From NCBI GenBank assembly GCA_030428585.1, contig JAUIDL010000020.1, positions 1-11,153 on the forward strand: 11,153 nt of DNA, written 5' to 3'. Positions 1 through 4,857 of this stretch are shown here, piece after piece. The notes beneath the pieces are model-generated. The model saw nothing but the letters and a program-made list of their open reading frames with translations, made no database searches and had not been told where the DNA came from. The translations under genes and the position numbers were made by a program. Position 1 is the first letter of the stretch. Every line of letters starts with the position of its first letter. Source of the DNA: a bacterium. Its GTDB lineage: Bacteria; Patescibacteriota; Saccharimonadia; Saccharimonadales; Saccharimonadaceae.

Positions 1-1
1 C

Positions 2-403
2 GTCAGTAAACAGTACATTGCCGTCACTAGTAGCATTCCAAAGCAAGATCAAGCAGTCATCGACCTGCCAATTGGCCGTAGCCCTTCGGCACCGAGTACG
101 TTTAAAGTCGACGCCAGTGGTAAGCCGGCGCAGACGACCTTTACCGTCCTCGATCAAAACGATCACGAGGCATTAGTCAGATTACAGCCAAAAACGGGGC
201 GCACGCACCAACTCCGCGTCCATTTGCAGTATATTGGCGCACCAATCAAGGGCGACCGAGTCTACGGTGGCGAGAAAGCTGATAGACTGTATCTTCACGC
301 ACATCAGCTCGAGCTGACTATACCCGAAGGCAAACGAACGACATTTACCGCAGAGGTACCGCCCGAGTTTACGAAACACTTTTCATATAAGGGTGAGTGG
401 TGA
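2..403 (+). CDS. RluA-family 23S rRNA/tRNA pseudouridine synthase, 3' part only
   Basis: This is the C-terminal 133 residues of an RNA pseudouridine synthase that isomerises uridine to pseudouridine in rRNA or tRNA. The frame opens with a K-x-Y-x-A-V stretch typical of RluA-like catalytic domains. The family signature TGRTHQLRVH lies at partial residues 65-74, followed by IGAPIKGDRVYGG (78-90) and the LHAHQL segment (98-103). The catalytic HRLD-type aspartate motif should lie before the window start, so the active site cannot be checked. RluA, RluC and RluD types cannot be told apart from this part. The TGA stop (401-403) shares its last base with the ATG of the next gene, which implies translational coupling. 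The family is certain; the exact target is unknown. Confidence 0.93.
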   Translation, partial: VSKQYIAVTSSIPKQDQAVIDLPIGRSPSAPSTFKVDASGKPAQTTFTVLDQNDHEALVRLQPKTGRTHQLRVHLQYIGAPIKGDRVYGGEKADRLYLHAHQLELTIPEGKRTTFTAEVPPEFTKHFSYKGEW

Positions 404-1203
404 TGCCTTTCATTAACTCACAAACGCTTCATACTATAGAAAACCTCGCCCACAATCCGCCCCACGGTCTACTGTTGTACGGCGAAAAAGGTGTTGGCTT
501 GAAAGCTGCCGCCGATACATTCATACAGAGCCTAGACGGTACTGTCCAGCACGTGACGGCCGAAAAAAACAGTATCGGCGTCGAGCGTATTCGCGAATTG
601 TATGAGCAGACCAAATCAAAGAACGAGCGTCCACGAATTATCCTGATTGACGACGCCGAGACCCTGACGCAGACGGCCCAGGGTGCATTCTTGAAATTAC
701 TGGAAGAACCGACACCGAATACCCATTTTGTCTTGCTCAGTCACTCTTTGGACTCATTTTTACCAACCATCCTGTCACGACTACAAAAAATCAAAGTACA
801 ACGCATCACGACGGAACAATCGAAAGTGCTACTTGATGACGAACACGTTGCCGACCAAACGAAGCGAACACAACTACTATTTATCGCTGATGGGCGCCCC
901 GCTGAATTGATGCGATTGATCCATGATGACGACTATTTCGCAGCGCAGGCTTCAGTGGTACGTGACGCTCGAACATTGGTGCAAGGTGATGCTTACGCGG
1001 CGCTTCGAGTTTGCCATAAGTACAAAGATGACCGAGAAACAGCACTCACGTGTCTGGAGGCGGCGATGCGAGTCCTGCGCGCCTCGACCGGTGGTGCGAG
1101 CAAGGCTAAAATCATCCATACAATCGAAAGACTATTATTGGCTCACGAAGCAATCGTCCGTAATGGGAACATACGCTTACAGATGAGCGCCGTCGTGGTA
1201 TAA
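403..1203 (+). CDS. holB: DNA polymerase III delta'-like clamp-loader AAA+ protein
   Basis: This 266-residue protein resembles the delta' subunit of the clamp loader, which helps load the sliding clamp at replication forks. Visible parts are a P-loop-like GEKGVGLKA (27-35), a Walker B-like IILIDDAETL (79-88), the family segment FLKLLEEPTPNTHF (96-109), sensor 1 (108-115) and PTILSRLQ (121-128) where the arginine-finger SRC motif normally sits. The P-loop has one residue too many before the lysine, so ATP hydrolysis is unlikely; delta' of E. coli is also ATPase-inactive. The SRC cysteine is a leucine and no zinc-binding cysteine cluster is seen. The protein is shorter than classical delta' (about 330 residues). 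ATG at 403 is preferred over GTG codons at 397 and 400 because it overlaps the upstream stop and sits 9 bases after AAGGG. A RuvB- or DnaX-like role is less likely. Confidence 0.8.
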   Translation: MPFINSQTLHTIENLAHNPPHGLLLYGEKGVGLKAAADTFIQSLDGTVQHVTAEKNSIGVERIRELYEQTKSKNERPRIILIDDAETLTQTAQGAFLKLLEEPTPNTHFVLLSHSLDSFLPTILSRLQKIKVQRITTEQSKVLLDDEHVADQTKRTQLLFIADGRPAELMRLIHDDDYFAAQASVVRDARTLVQGDAYAALRVCHKYKDDRETALTCLEAAMRVLRASTGGASKAKIIHTIERLLLAHEAIVRNGNIRLQMSAVVV

Positions 1204-1204
1204 T
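1176..1204 (+). promoter_or_regulatory. Promoter for the TPR gene, near-leaderless
   Basis: CTTACA (1176-1181) and a perfect TATAAT (1199-1204) are separated by 17 bases. The -10 box overlaps the stop codon of the clamp-loader gene. Transcription should begin near 1210-1212, only about 4-6 bases before the ATG at 1216, and no Shine-Dalgarno sequence lies there. Confidence 0.6.
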
Positions 1205-1215
1205 AACCATCAGAT

Positions 1216-1869
1216 ATGTTAGGACTTTTAGTCATTGCATTACTGGGCGCCTGGGCGCTATACCAACGGCAAACGATTGTCGAGGTGGTCAGCGACCTTC
1301 CAGTCAAGCTATCAGATAAACTTGATCAACTATGGTCGATTGCGCAGAGTTCATTGCAAGATCGTAAGTATTTGCGTGCCGAAAAAGCGCTCCTGACCAT
1401 CCTACGAGTCGACGAACGCAATGCCAGTGCTTATAACCGTCTAGGTATTCTATACGCCAAGCAGCGCCAATACAAAGAAGCGATCGAATGTTTCGAAATT
1501 GCGCAGTCACTTGAACCGAGCGCCAGCAGCCTTCATAATGTCGGATTGATTTACTATGAGACAGGTGATTACGACAAGGCTGCTTTAGCATTCGAACAAG
1601 CGCTAGCCATGGACAGCGACCTAGCAGCTCGTCATATCGCCTATGCCAAAGTCCAGGAAAAGCTCGGTAACGATCGTAAGATGATTAGCTCCTTGGAACG
1701 AGCCATTGAAATTGATCCGATTCCGCAAACACTCAGTATTCTGGCCGACGCCTACGACCGTATCGGTGAACAGGGCCTTGCCGCTGAGCTCCGTGACCGT
1801 GCAAAACGGATGATTGTTCCCGAAGGACAGGCGAAGAAAGTCGCCCAACCACGTAAAGTAATTATGTAA
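1216..1869 (+). CDS. Membrane-anchored tetratricopeptide-repeat (TPR) protein
   Basis: This 217-residue protein begins with one hydrophobic segment (residues 1-16), likely an inner-membrane anchor or uncleaved signal, then carries TPR helices on a soluble domain. I see repeats at about 37-70, 71-104, 105-137, 138-168 and a weaker one at 169-200, with the typical A-x-x-x-F/L...A-L...P pattern, for example around AYNRLGILYAKQRQYKEAI (72-90) and the ALAFEQALAMD stretch (123-133). TPR arrays bind other proteins; no partner can be named. The tail (200-217) is basic. No Shine-Dalgarno sequence precedes ATG 1216, and a -10 box lies 11 bases upstream, so the message is probably (near-)leaderless. It sits between a clamp-loader gene and a small membrane-protein gene, which says little about its job. 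Confidence 0.9.
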   Translation: MLGLLVIALLGAWALYQRQTIVEVVSDLPVKLSDKLDQLWSIAQSSLQDRKYLRAEKALLTILRVDERNASAYNRLGILYAKQRQYKEAIECFEIAQSLEPSASSLHNVGLIYYETGDYDKAALAFEQALAMDSDLAARHIAYAKVQEKLGNDRKMISSLERAIEIDPIPQTLSILADAYDRIGEQGLAAELRDRAKRMIVPEGQAKKVAQPRKVIM

Positions 1870-1879
1870 GGAGACCAAC

Positions 1880-2284
1880 ATGGCCGAACAAACTCACGAA
1901 CAAGCACAATTTGAAAAAGCAGCCGGTATGCTGCGAGTACAGGGTATCTTGTCGATCGTATTTGGTGGGCTGGGTGCGTTTTTCTCACTACTGCTGCTTG
2001 TCGGCATCGCTCTTGGAAGCTTAGCACCGGGTAGCGAAATGGATCCCGTGGGTGGCTTCATCTTGAGTTTCATGACGCTCATTTTTGCCGTCTTGCCGCA
2101 CGTGTACCTGATTATTGCTGGTGTTCAACTTATGGGACGCCCTTCACCTAAAGTTGTCCGTGCGCTGACTATCATCAATCTAATTGTCGGTGTGCTGTGG
2201 AACTGGGTTATCGGTGCTTTCGCTATCGTTAACCTTGTCCAACTGAACGACTACGAACGCGGTTACGAAAAATACGCGAAATAA
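1880..2284 (+). CDS. Small three-helix membrane protein, unknown function
   Basis: This 134-residue protein has three clear hydrophobic segments at about residues 22-47, 58-85 and 94-119. The N-terminal 20 residues are hydrophilic and charged, and the C-terminus (NDYERGYEKYAK, 123-134) is hydrophilic. A strong Shine-Dalgarno AAGGAG (1867-1872) overlaps the stop of the TPR gene and lies 7 bases before the ATG, so the two genes are very likely translated from one message. I do not recognise a named family; the look is that of small membrane proteins of the DUF4064 or TM2-like type, but no signature motif is present. A role together with the TPR protein at the membrane is possible from gene order only. 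Confidence 0.85.
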   Translation: MAEQTHEQAQFEKAAGMLRVQGILSIVFGGLGAFFSLLLLVGIALGSLAPGSEMDPVGGFILSFMTLIFAVLPHVYLIIAGVQLMGRPSPKVVRALTIINLIVGVLWNWVIGAFAIVNLVQLNDYERGYEKYAK

Positions 2285-2332
2285 GAAAAGCCTCGCACAA
2301 TACGAGACCTTTCTGATCTAGCTGTGCGAGGC
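2281..2332 (-). terminator. Intrinsic terminator of the 122-aa orphan gene (possibly bidirectional)
   Basis: GCCTCGCACA (2290-2299) and TGTGCGAGGC (2323-2332) form a perfect 10-bp stem around a 23-base loop. Read on the minus strand the stem is followed by TTTTCTTAT (2289-2281), as in an intrinsic terminator, and it begins 7 bases after the minus-strand stop codon at 2340. On the plus strand there is no T-tract, so its use by the membrane-protein gene ending at 2284 is less certain. Confidence 0.8.
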
Positions 2333-2339
2333 GAACCCT

Positions 2340-2708
2340 CTACGGCATGAAGCGACCGAGATAGACCGACCGTCCGTGGCTGACGAAAGCCACAGGGAGA
2401 ACCTCATGGTGAGCGCGACGTCCGCTGAATGTCTTCGGGGCGATCTTGTCACCGCATCGGTTGAACGTGATCGGGTAACCACTCGAGGACGTTGTCAGTG
2501 CCTGCTGAATGACCTGAGAATCGAGTTCGATGACAGGCGGACGATATTCGTTCATCCAGTCTGTATCGACGAAAGATTCTGCGAGAGATGAAACCACTCG
2601 GCTGAATGGAGTCTTTCCGGAGCCCCCGCGCGTCTTTTGTCTCTCAATCCAGTCGATGAGATGCTTCAAATCGACCGTTTTCCTGAGCGTATTCTTGTGC
2701 ATTTTCAT
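2340..2708 (-). CDS. Orphan hypothetical protein, 122 aa
   Basis: I do not recognise this protein. From ATG 2708 it has 122 residues, no membrane segment, one cysteine, a basic N-terminus and a helical-looking stretch (LKHLIDWIERQKT). The middle has an acidic segment, and the C-terminal part is rich in basic and aromatic residues. A longer frame reaches ATG 2780, but the predicted promoter (-35 at 2774-2769, -10 at 2751-2746) puts transcription start near 2739, downstream of that codon, so the start is ATG 2708 or ATG 2702. No clear Shine-Dalgarno sequence is visible. The gene has its own promoter and a terminator 7 bases after its stop, which supports it being real; it converges with the plus-strand operon. 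Confidence 0.65.
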   Translation of the reverse strand: MKMHKNTLRKTVDLKHLIDWIERQKTRGGSGKTPFSRVVSSLAESFVDTDWMNEYRPPVIELDSQVIQQALTTSSSGYPITFNRCGDKIAPKTFSGRRAHHEVLPVAFVSHGRSVYLGRFMP

Positions 2709-2745
2709 ACCAATCTGTGAAGGGCGAGTTGTAACTCTATATACT

Positions 2746-2774
2746 ATTATACAATAATGTATAAATTTAAGCAA
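2746..2774 (-). promoter_or_regulatory. Promoter of the 122-aa orphan gene
   Basis: On the minus strand TTGCTT (2774-2769) and a perfect TATAAT (2751-2746) are separated by 17 bases. It follows the tRNA-operon hairpin directly, which isolates this gene from the tRNA transcript. Confidence 0.7.
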
Positions 2775-2780
2775 TAACAT

Positions 2781-2805
2781 AAGTACCCCTATGGTCGGGG
2801 TACTT
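2781..2805 (-). terminator. Terminator hairpin of the tRNA operon
   Basis: AAGTACCCC (2781-2789) and GGGGTACTT (2797-2805) form a perfect 9-bp stem with a 7-base loop, 11 bases after the CCA end of tRNA-Tyr. The T-tract after it on the minus strand is weak (ATGTTATTG), so termination may be partial. Confidence 0.65.
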
Positions 2806-2816
2806 TATAATTCTCT

Positions 2817-2901
2817 TGGTACAGGGAGTAGGATTCGAACCTACGAAGGCTAAGCCGGCAGATTTACAGTCTGCTGTGTTTGACCGCTCCACAATCCCTG
2901 C
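2817..2901 (-). tRNA. tRNA-Tyr (anticodon GTA), CCA encoded
   Basis: On the minus strand the acceptor arm (5' half 2901-2895, 3' half 2827-2821) pairs over 7 bp with one terminal G-U. The anticodon stem GCAGA/TCTGC encloses the loop CTGTAAA, giving GTA at 2867-2865. A long variable arm follows, as expected for bacterial tRNA-Tyr, and the T loop TTCGAAT is canonical. Discriminator A (2820) and CCA (2819-2817) are encoded. It is the last gene of the tRNA operon, 7 bases after tRNA-Thr(TGT). Confidence 0.96.
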
Positions 2902-2908
2902 ATAAATT

Positions 2909-2985
2909 TGGAGCCGCTTCAGGGATTCGAACCCAGGACCCCCTCTTTACAAAAGAGGTGCTCTAACCAGCTGAGCTAAAGCGGC
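2909..2985 (-). tRNA. tRNA-Thr (anticodon TGT), CCA encoded
   Basis: On the minus strand the acceptor arm pairs GCCGCTT with AAGCGGC. The anticodon stem CCTCT/AGAGG encloses loop TTTGTAA, giving anticodon TGT (2951-2949), which reads ACA-type threonine codons. The D arm (AGCTCAGCTGGTTAGAGC) and the T loop are canonical. Discriminator U (2912) and CCA (2911-2909) are encoded. Its first ten bases overlap the end of the HNH frame. Confidence 0.96.
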
Positions 2986-3391
2986 GTACAATTAATTTTA
3001 ACATATTTATCTCTTCTCCATGCTCTTCCGTGTCCGTAATTTGCTCCCTTATACTTTTCTGTCAAAGAATGACAATTTGGACAAAGTATCCGAAGATTTT
3101 CTTCTCGATTATCTAACGGGTTGCTATTGATATGATCTATCTCTAGGGGTATATTCCCTGTATAGATATTTCGTTTCATCCAGCCACACTGCGAACACCG
3201 ATTCTTATACTTCAATACCAAGTACCTTCGAAGATGATTTGAAAAGTTTTTCGTTACCTTTCCTCTCATTCCGGATAATTGTCCAGCCTTCCATTGGGTA
3301 ATATATAACTCATACTGAAAATTCGACTGACATTGGTTACTACAGTAAGCTGTATTTTTGTTAGTAGACTACCGCAATTCCGACAATTCAT
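2976..3391 (-). pseudogene. HNH endonuclease interrupted by a one-base frameshift
   Basis: Two frames together encode a 138-residue HNH nuclease. The first part, from ATG 3391, reads MNCRNCGSLLTK; at a run of five A on the minus strand (3359-3355) a -1 shift, or one extra A, continues into N-T-A-Y-C-S-N-Q-C and on to WKAGQLSGMRGK. The joined product has an N-terminal zinc-ribbon CxxC...CxxxC and a C-terminal treble-clef HNH core: CSQCGW, LEIDHINSN (D-H), N of EENLRILCPNCH, and the final histidine. Without the shift the first frame stops soon after 3266, and the second could only start at ATG 3269, losing the zinc ribbon. It is AT-rich (about 27-38% GC in the blocks I counted) unlike its neighbours, has no Shine-Dalgarno sequence, and its TAG stop lies inside tRNA-Thr(TGT). 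A real break, slippage or a sequencing error are all possible. Confidence 0.85.
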
Positions 3392-3432
3392 AAATATATG
3401 ATAAAGATAAATTGTTAAACAACGAGTAAATA

Positions 3433-3508
3433 TGGAGCCACGATCGGGGCTTGAACCCGAGACCTCATCCTTACCATGGATGCGCTCTACCAACTGAGCT
3501 ATCGCGGC
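3433..3508 (-). tRNA. tRNA-Thr (anticodon GGT), CCA encoded
   Basis: On the minus strand the acceptor arm pairs GCCGCGA with TCGTGGC (one G-U). The anticodon stem CATCC/GGATG encloses loop ATGGTAA, giving anticodon GGT (3475-3473), which reads ACC/ACU threonine codons. The T loop is TTCAAGC. Discriminator U (3436) and CCA (3435-3433) are encoded. It is the first gene of the tRNA operon and lies 41 bases upstream of the HNH start codon. Confidence 0.96.
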
Positions 3509-3513
3509 ATATT

Positions 3514-3551
3514 GTAATTTTATTGCGCATACGGTATTGCGGCAAAATTAC
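3514..3551. repeat. Long imperfect inverted repeat in the tRNA-operon leader
   Basis: GTAATTTT (3514-3521) and AAAATTAC (3544-3551) are perfect 8-base complements. Inside, CGCATAC and GTATTGCG pair with one bulged base, separated from the outer stem by a small internal loop. The structure fills nearly the whole predicted leader between the transcription start (about 3552) and the first tRNA (3508). Confidence 0.7.
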
Positions 3552-3558
3552 CTGAAGT

Positions 3559-3564
3559 ATTATA
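3559..3564 (-). promoter_or_regulatory. Extended -10 promoter of the tRNA operon
   Basis: The minus strand reads TGTTATAAT, a perfect -10 box (3564-3559) preceded by the TGN extension. No good -35 box is seen 17 bases upstream, which fits an extended -10 promoter. Transcription should start near 3552. Confidence 0.65.
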
Positions 3565-3587
3565 ACAGATTACAAGGCAATTTAATA

Positions 3588-3872
3588 TTACTTTCCGTAG
3601 ATACAACGGCTAGCTGTCGGATTCGGGTCGCTTGTTGGCTCCGCTTGGTGTGTACAAGTTTTAGTCACATACGCCGCTATTTTTTCTGCGGTAGACGAAA
3701 CTTGCTCTAAGGGTAATTCGCCGGCTTCTACCGCTCTCATAATGCGGAATGACATCGCATAAACACCTTGCGTCGGACACCCACGACAACTTTCTGGCAA
3801 TTGAGCGCGCAGCACCTCTGCAGCGGTATCTTCAACTTCTTTTTGTGCCTGCAATTCTTCTAGCGATGGCAT
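3588..3872 (-). CDS. Small cysteine-containing protein of unknown function, 94 aa
   Basis: I do not recognise this protein. The N-terminal half is a likely helix with many acidic and glutamine residues (MPSLEELQAQKEVEDTAAEV). It then carries CRGC at residues 29-32, and two more cysteines, in the segment TKTCTH near residue 73 and in RCIYGK at the very end. Four cysteines could bind zinc or an iron-sulfur cluster, but the spacing matches no family I know. The start is secure: a perfect AGGAGG (3883-3878) lies 5 bases before the ATG. It is transcribed divergently from rpmG, and its stop lies 24 bases before the tRNA-operon -10 box, with no terminator between. Confidence 0.75.
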   Translation of the reverse strand: MPSLEELQAQKEVEDTAAEVLRAQLPESCRGCPTQGVYAMSFRIMRAVEAGELPLEQVSSTAEKIAAYVTKTCTHQAEPTSDPNPTASRCIYGK

Positions 3873-3899
3873 CGGTCCCTCCTGACGTTTCAGTGTTTA

Positions 3900-3928
3900 T
3901 TTATAACACAGCCCTATAGATATTGCCA
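3900..3928 (-). promoter_or_regulatory. Candidate promoter of the 94-aa protein
   Basis: The minus strand has TATAAA (3905-3900) with TGGCAA (3928-3923) 17 bases upstream, or ATGGCA at 18 bases. The -35 is weak. The same six bases serve as the -35 box of rpmG on the other strand. Confidence 0.4.
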
Positions 3929-3951
3929 TCGAGAGGAAGTTCTGCTATAAT
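3923..3951 (+). promoter_or_regulatory. Promoter of rpmG
   Basis: TTGCCA (3923-3928) and a perfect TATAAT (3946-3951) are separated by 17 bases; transcription should start near 3958, about 29 bases before the rpmG start codon. Confidence 0.8.
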
Positions 3952-3986
3952 CGACCTCTGAAAGTTTATAGTATTTAAGGAGTTCT

Positions 3987-4193
3987 ATGGCAAAGAAGAA
4001 CACAAAGCGAAAGCTGGTCGGATTGGTAAGCGAGCTTACTGGTCACCGAACCTATTACACGACCAAAAACACTCAGAATAGCCCTGAGAAAATTAGTATT
4101 AAAAAATACGACCCGATTGCGCGTAAACACGCAACTTACACCGAAACCAAGAAGAACCTTGGTCGAAACGAAGTCAAAGCCCGTAAGGGTTAA
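3987..4193 (+). CDS. rpmG: 50S ribosomal protein L33
   Basis: This is ribosomal protein L33, a small basic protein of the large subunit near the E site. The family core is clear: [19 protein letters not shown] (residues 13-31), then [24 protein letters not shown] (32-55), matching the usual TGHxYxTxKN...PEKLELKKYDPxxRKHxxYxE pattern. It lacks the zinc-binding CxxC pairs, so it is the zinc-independent type. It has 68 residues, longer than the usual 50-55, because of a basic tail ([13 protein letters not shown]). AAGGAG (3977-3982) lies 4 bases before the ATG. It stands alone behind its own promoter, and its TAA stop overlaps the stop codon of the convergent 221-aa gene. Confidence 0.96.
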   Translation: MAKKNTKRKLVGLVSELTGHRTYYTTKNTQNSPEKISIKKYDPIARKHATYTETKKNLGRNEVKARKG

Positions 4194-4855
4194 GCGTACC
4201 GTTGATCTAGCGCGTCAGCGAGCCATAGCGCTGACGATAAAGCGCCCAGCACCACCGCCTCATCCAGGCGGTGTTCTGTTATATAGACGTATACATGTTG
4301 GCGGTGCCACTCGACGGCGTGTGGCCAAAAATGAGCCGCTAAACCACCGGTAAAGTGCGTATCAAGGATATCTTGGACACTATGACTCGAACGCGGCGTC
4401 ACGTAGGGTGTGTAGCGACGCGTGAATTCTTCTTTAAAATCAGTCAAAACGTAGCTGTCCAGCGGCGATAAATGTCGTTCTCCAGCAAATAAATGCAGAA
4501 ATCGGTCGTCTTTGGTTGAAGGCATCAAGAACAGACGAGGCATTTCCGTCACATTTGGCAAAGCAACCTGCAAAATCACCCAGTTGTGACGCTCTGAGCC
4601 GCCCCGGGGGCGCTTGAATCGATCACTCCGGTCGACCAGAGCGATATCATAGCCCTGGTGATTACCGACGATATAGTGGCGGTCTTTGTGTGTGGTCGAC
4701 ACAGTCAGGCCACGAATGACGTCATGCTCGTCGCTGTGATGATCGACGGCCCCAAAACTAACCAAGCCCAGTTCGTCAGCGACATGTTTAAGGACACGCC
4801 CGCGTTGGCGGGTATCGATGATATGGCGAACGTGGGTACGTCGTTCTTTAGCCAT
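4190..4855 (-). CDS. Unknown 221-aa protein, last gene of the alpha-glucan operon
   Basis: I cannot assign a family. The protein is soluble, with no signal peptide or membrane segment, and rich in His, Asp and Arg. Visible stretches include the charged N-terminus ([20 protein letters not shown]), a beta-like core ([20 protein letters not shown], residues 60-79), [20 protein letters not shown], and [15 protein letters not shown], ending in a likely helix ([16 protein letters not shown]). The [12 protein letters not shown] part recalls beta-strand domains of DUF3137-like proteins, but this is only an impression. It starts 2 bases after the stop of the glucoamylase gene, with AAGG about 10 bases upstream, so it is the distal gene of the operon. 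Its stop overlaps that of the convergent rpmG. Confidence 0.8.
   Translation of the reverse strand: MAKERRTHVRHIIDTRQRGRVLKHVADELGLVSFGAVDHHSDEHDVIRGLTVSTTHKDRHYIVGNHQGYDIALVDRSDRFKRPRGGSERHNWVILQVALPNVTEMPRLFLMPSTKDDRFLHLFAGERHLSPLDSYVLTDFKEEFTRRYTPYVTPRSSHSVQDILDTHFTGGLAAHFWPHAVEWHRQHVYVYITEHRLDEAVVLGALSSALWLADALDQRYA
4253..4273 (+). terminator. Candidate rpmG terminator inside the convergent gene
   Basis: CACCGCCT (4253-4260) and AGGCGGTG (4266-4273) form a perfect 8-bp GC-rich stem with a 5-base loop, followed by TTCTGTTATAT. It lies 60 bases past the rpmG stop, inside the antisense 3' end of the 221-aa gene. A weaker stem (CGTCAGCG/CGCTGACG, 4213-4236) lies just before it. Confidence 0.5.
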
Positions 4856-4857
4856 CG

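Noticed and set aside
2376..2591. 71-aa plus-strand frame opposite the orphan gene
   Set aside because: The minus strand has the promoter and terminator; the plus frame has neither.
3266..3493. 75-aa minus-strand frame starting in tRNA-Thr(GGT)
   Set aside because: Its first third is translated tRNA sequence; only the part after ATG 3391 belongs to a gene, the first segment of the HNH protein.
4213..4236. CGTCAGCG/CGCTGACG hairpin as the main rpmG terminator
   Set aside because: No T-tract follows on either strand; the hairpin at 4253-4273 is a better candidate.
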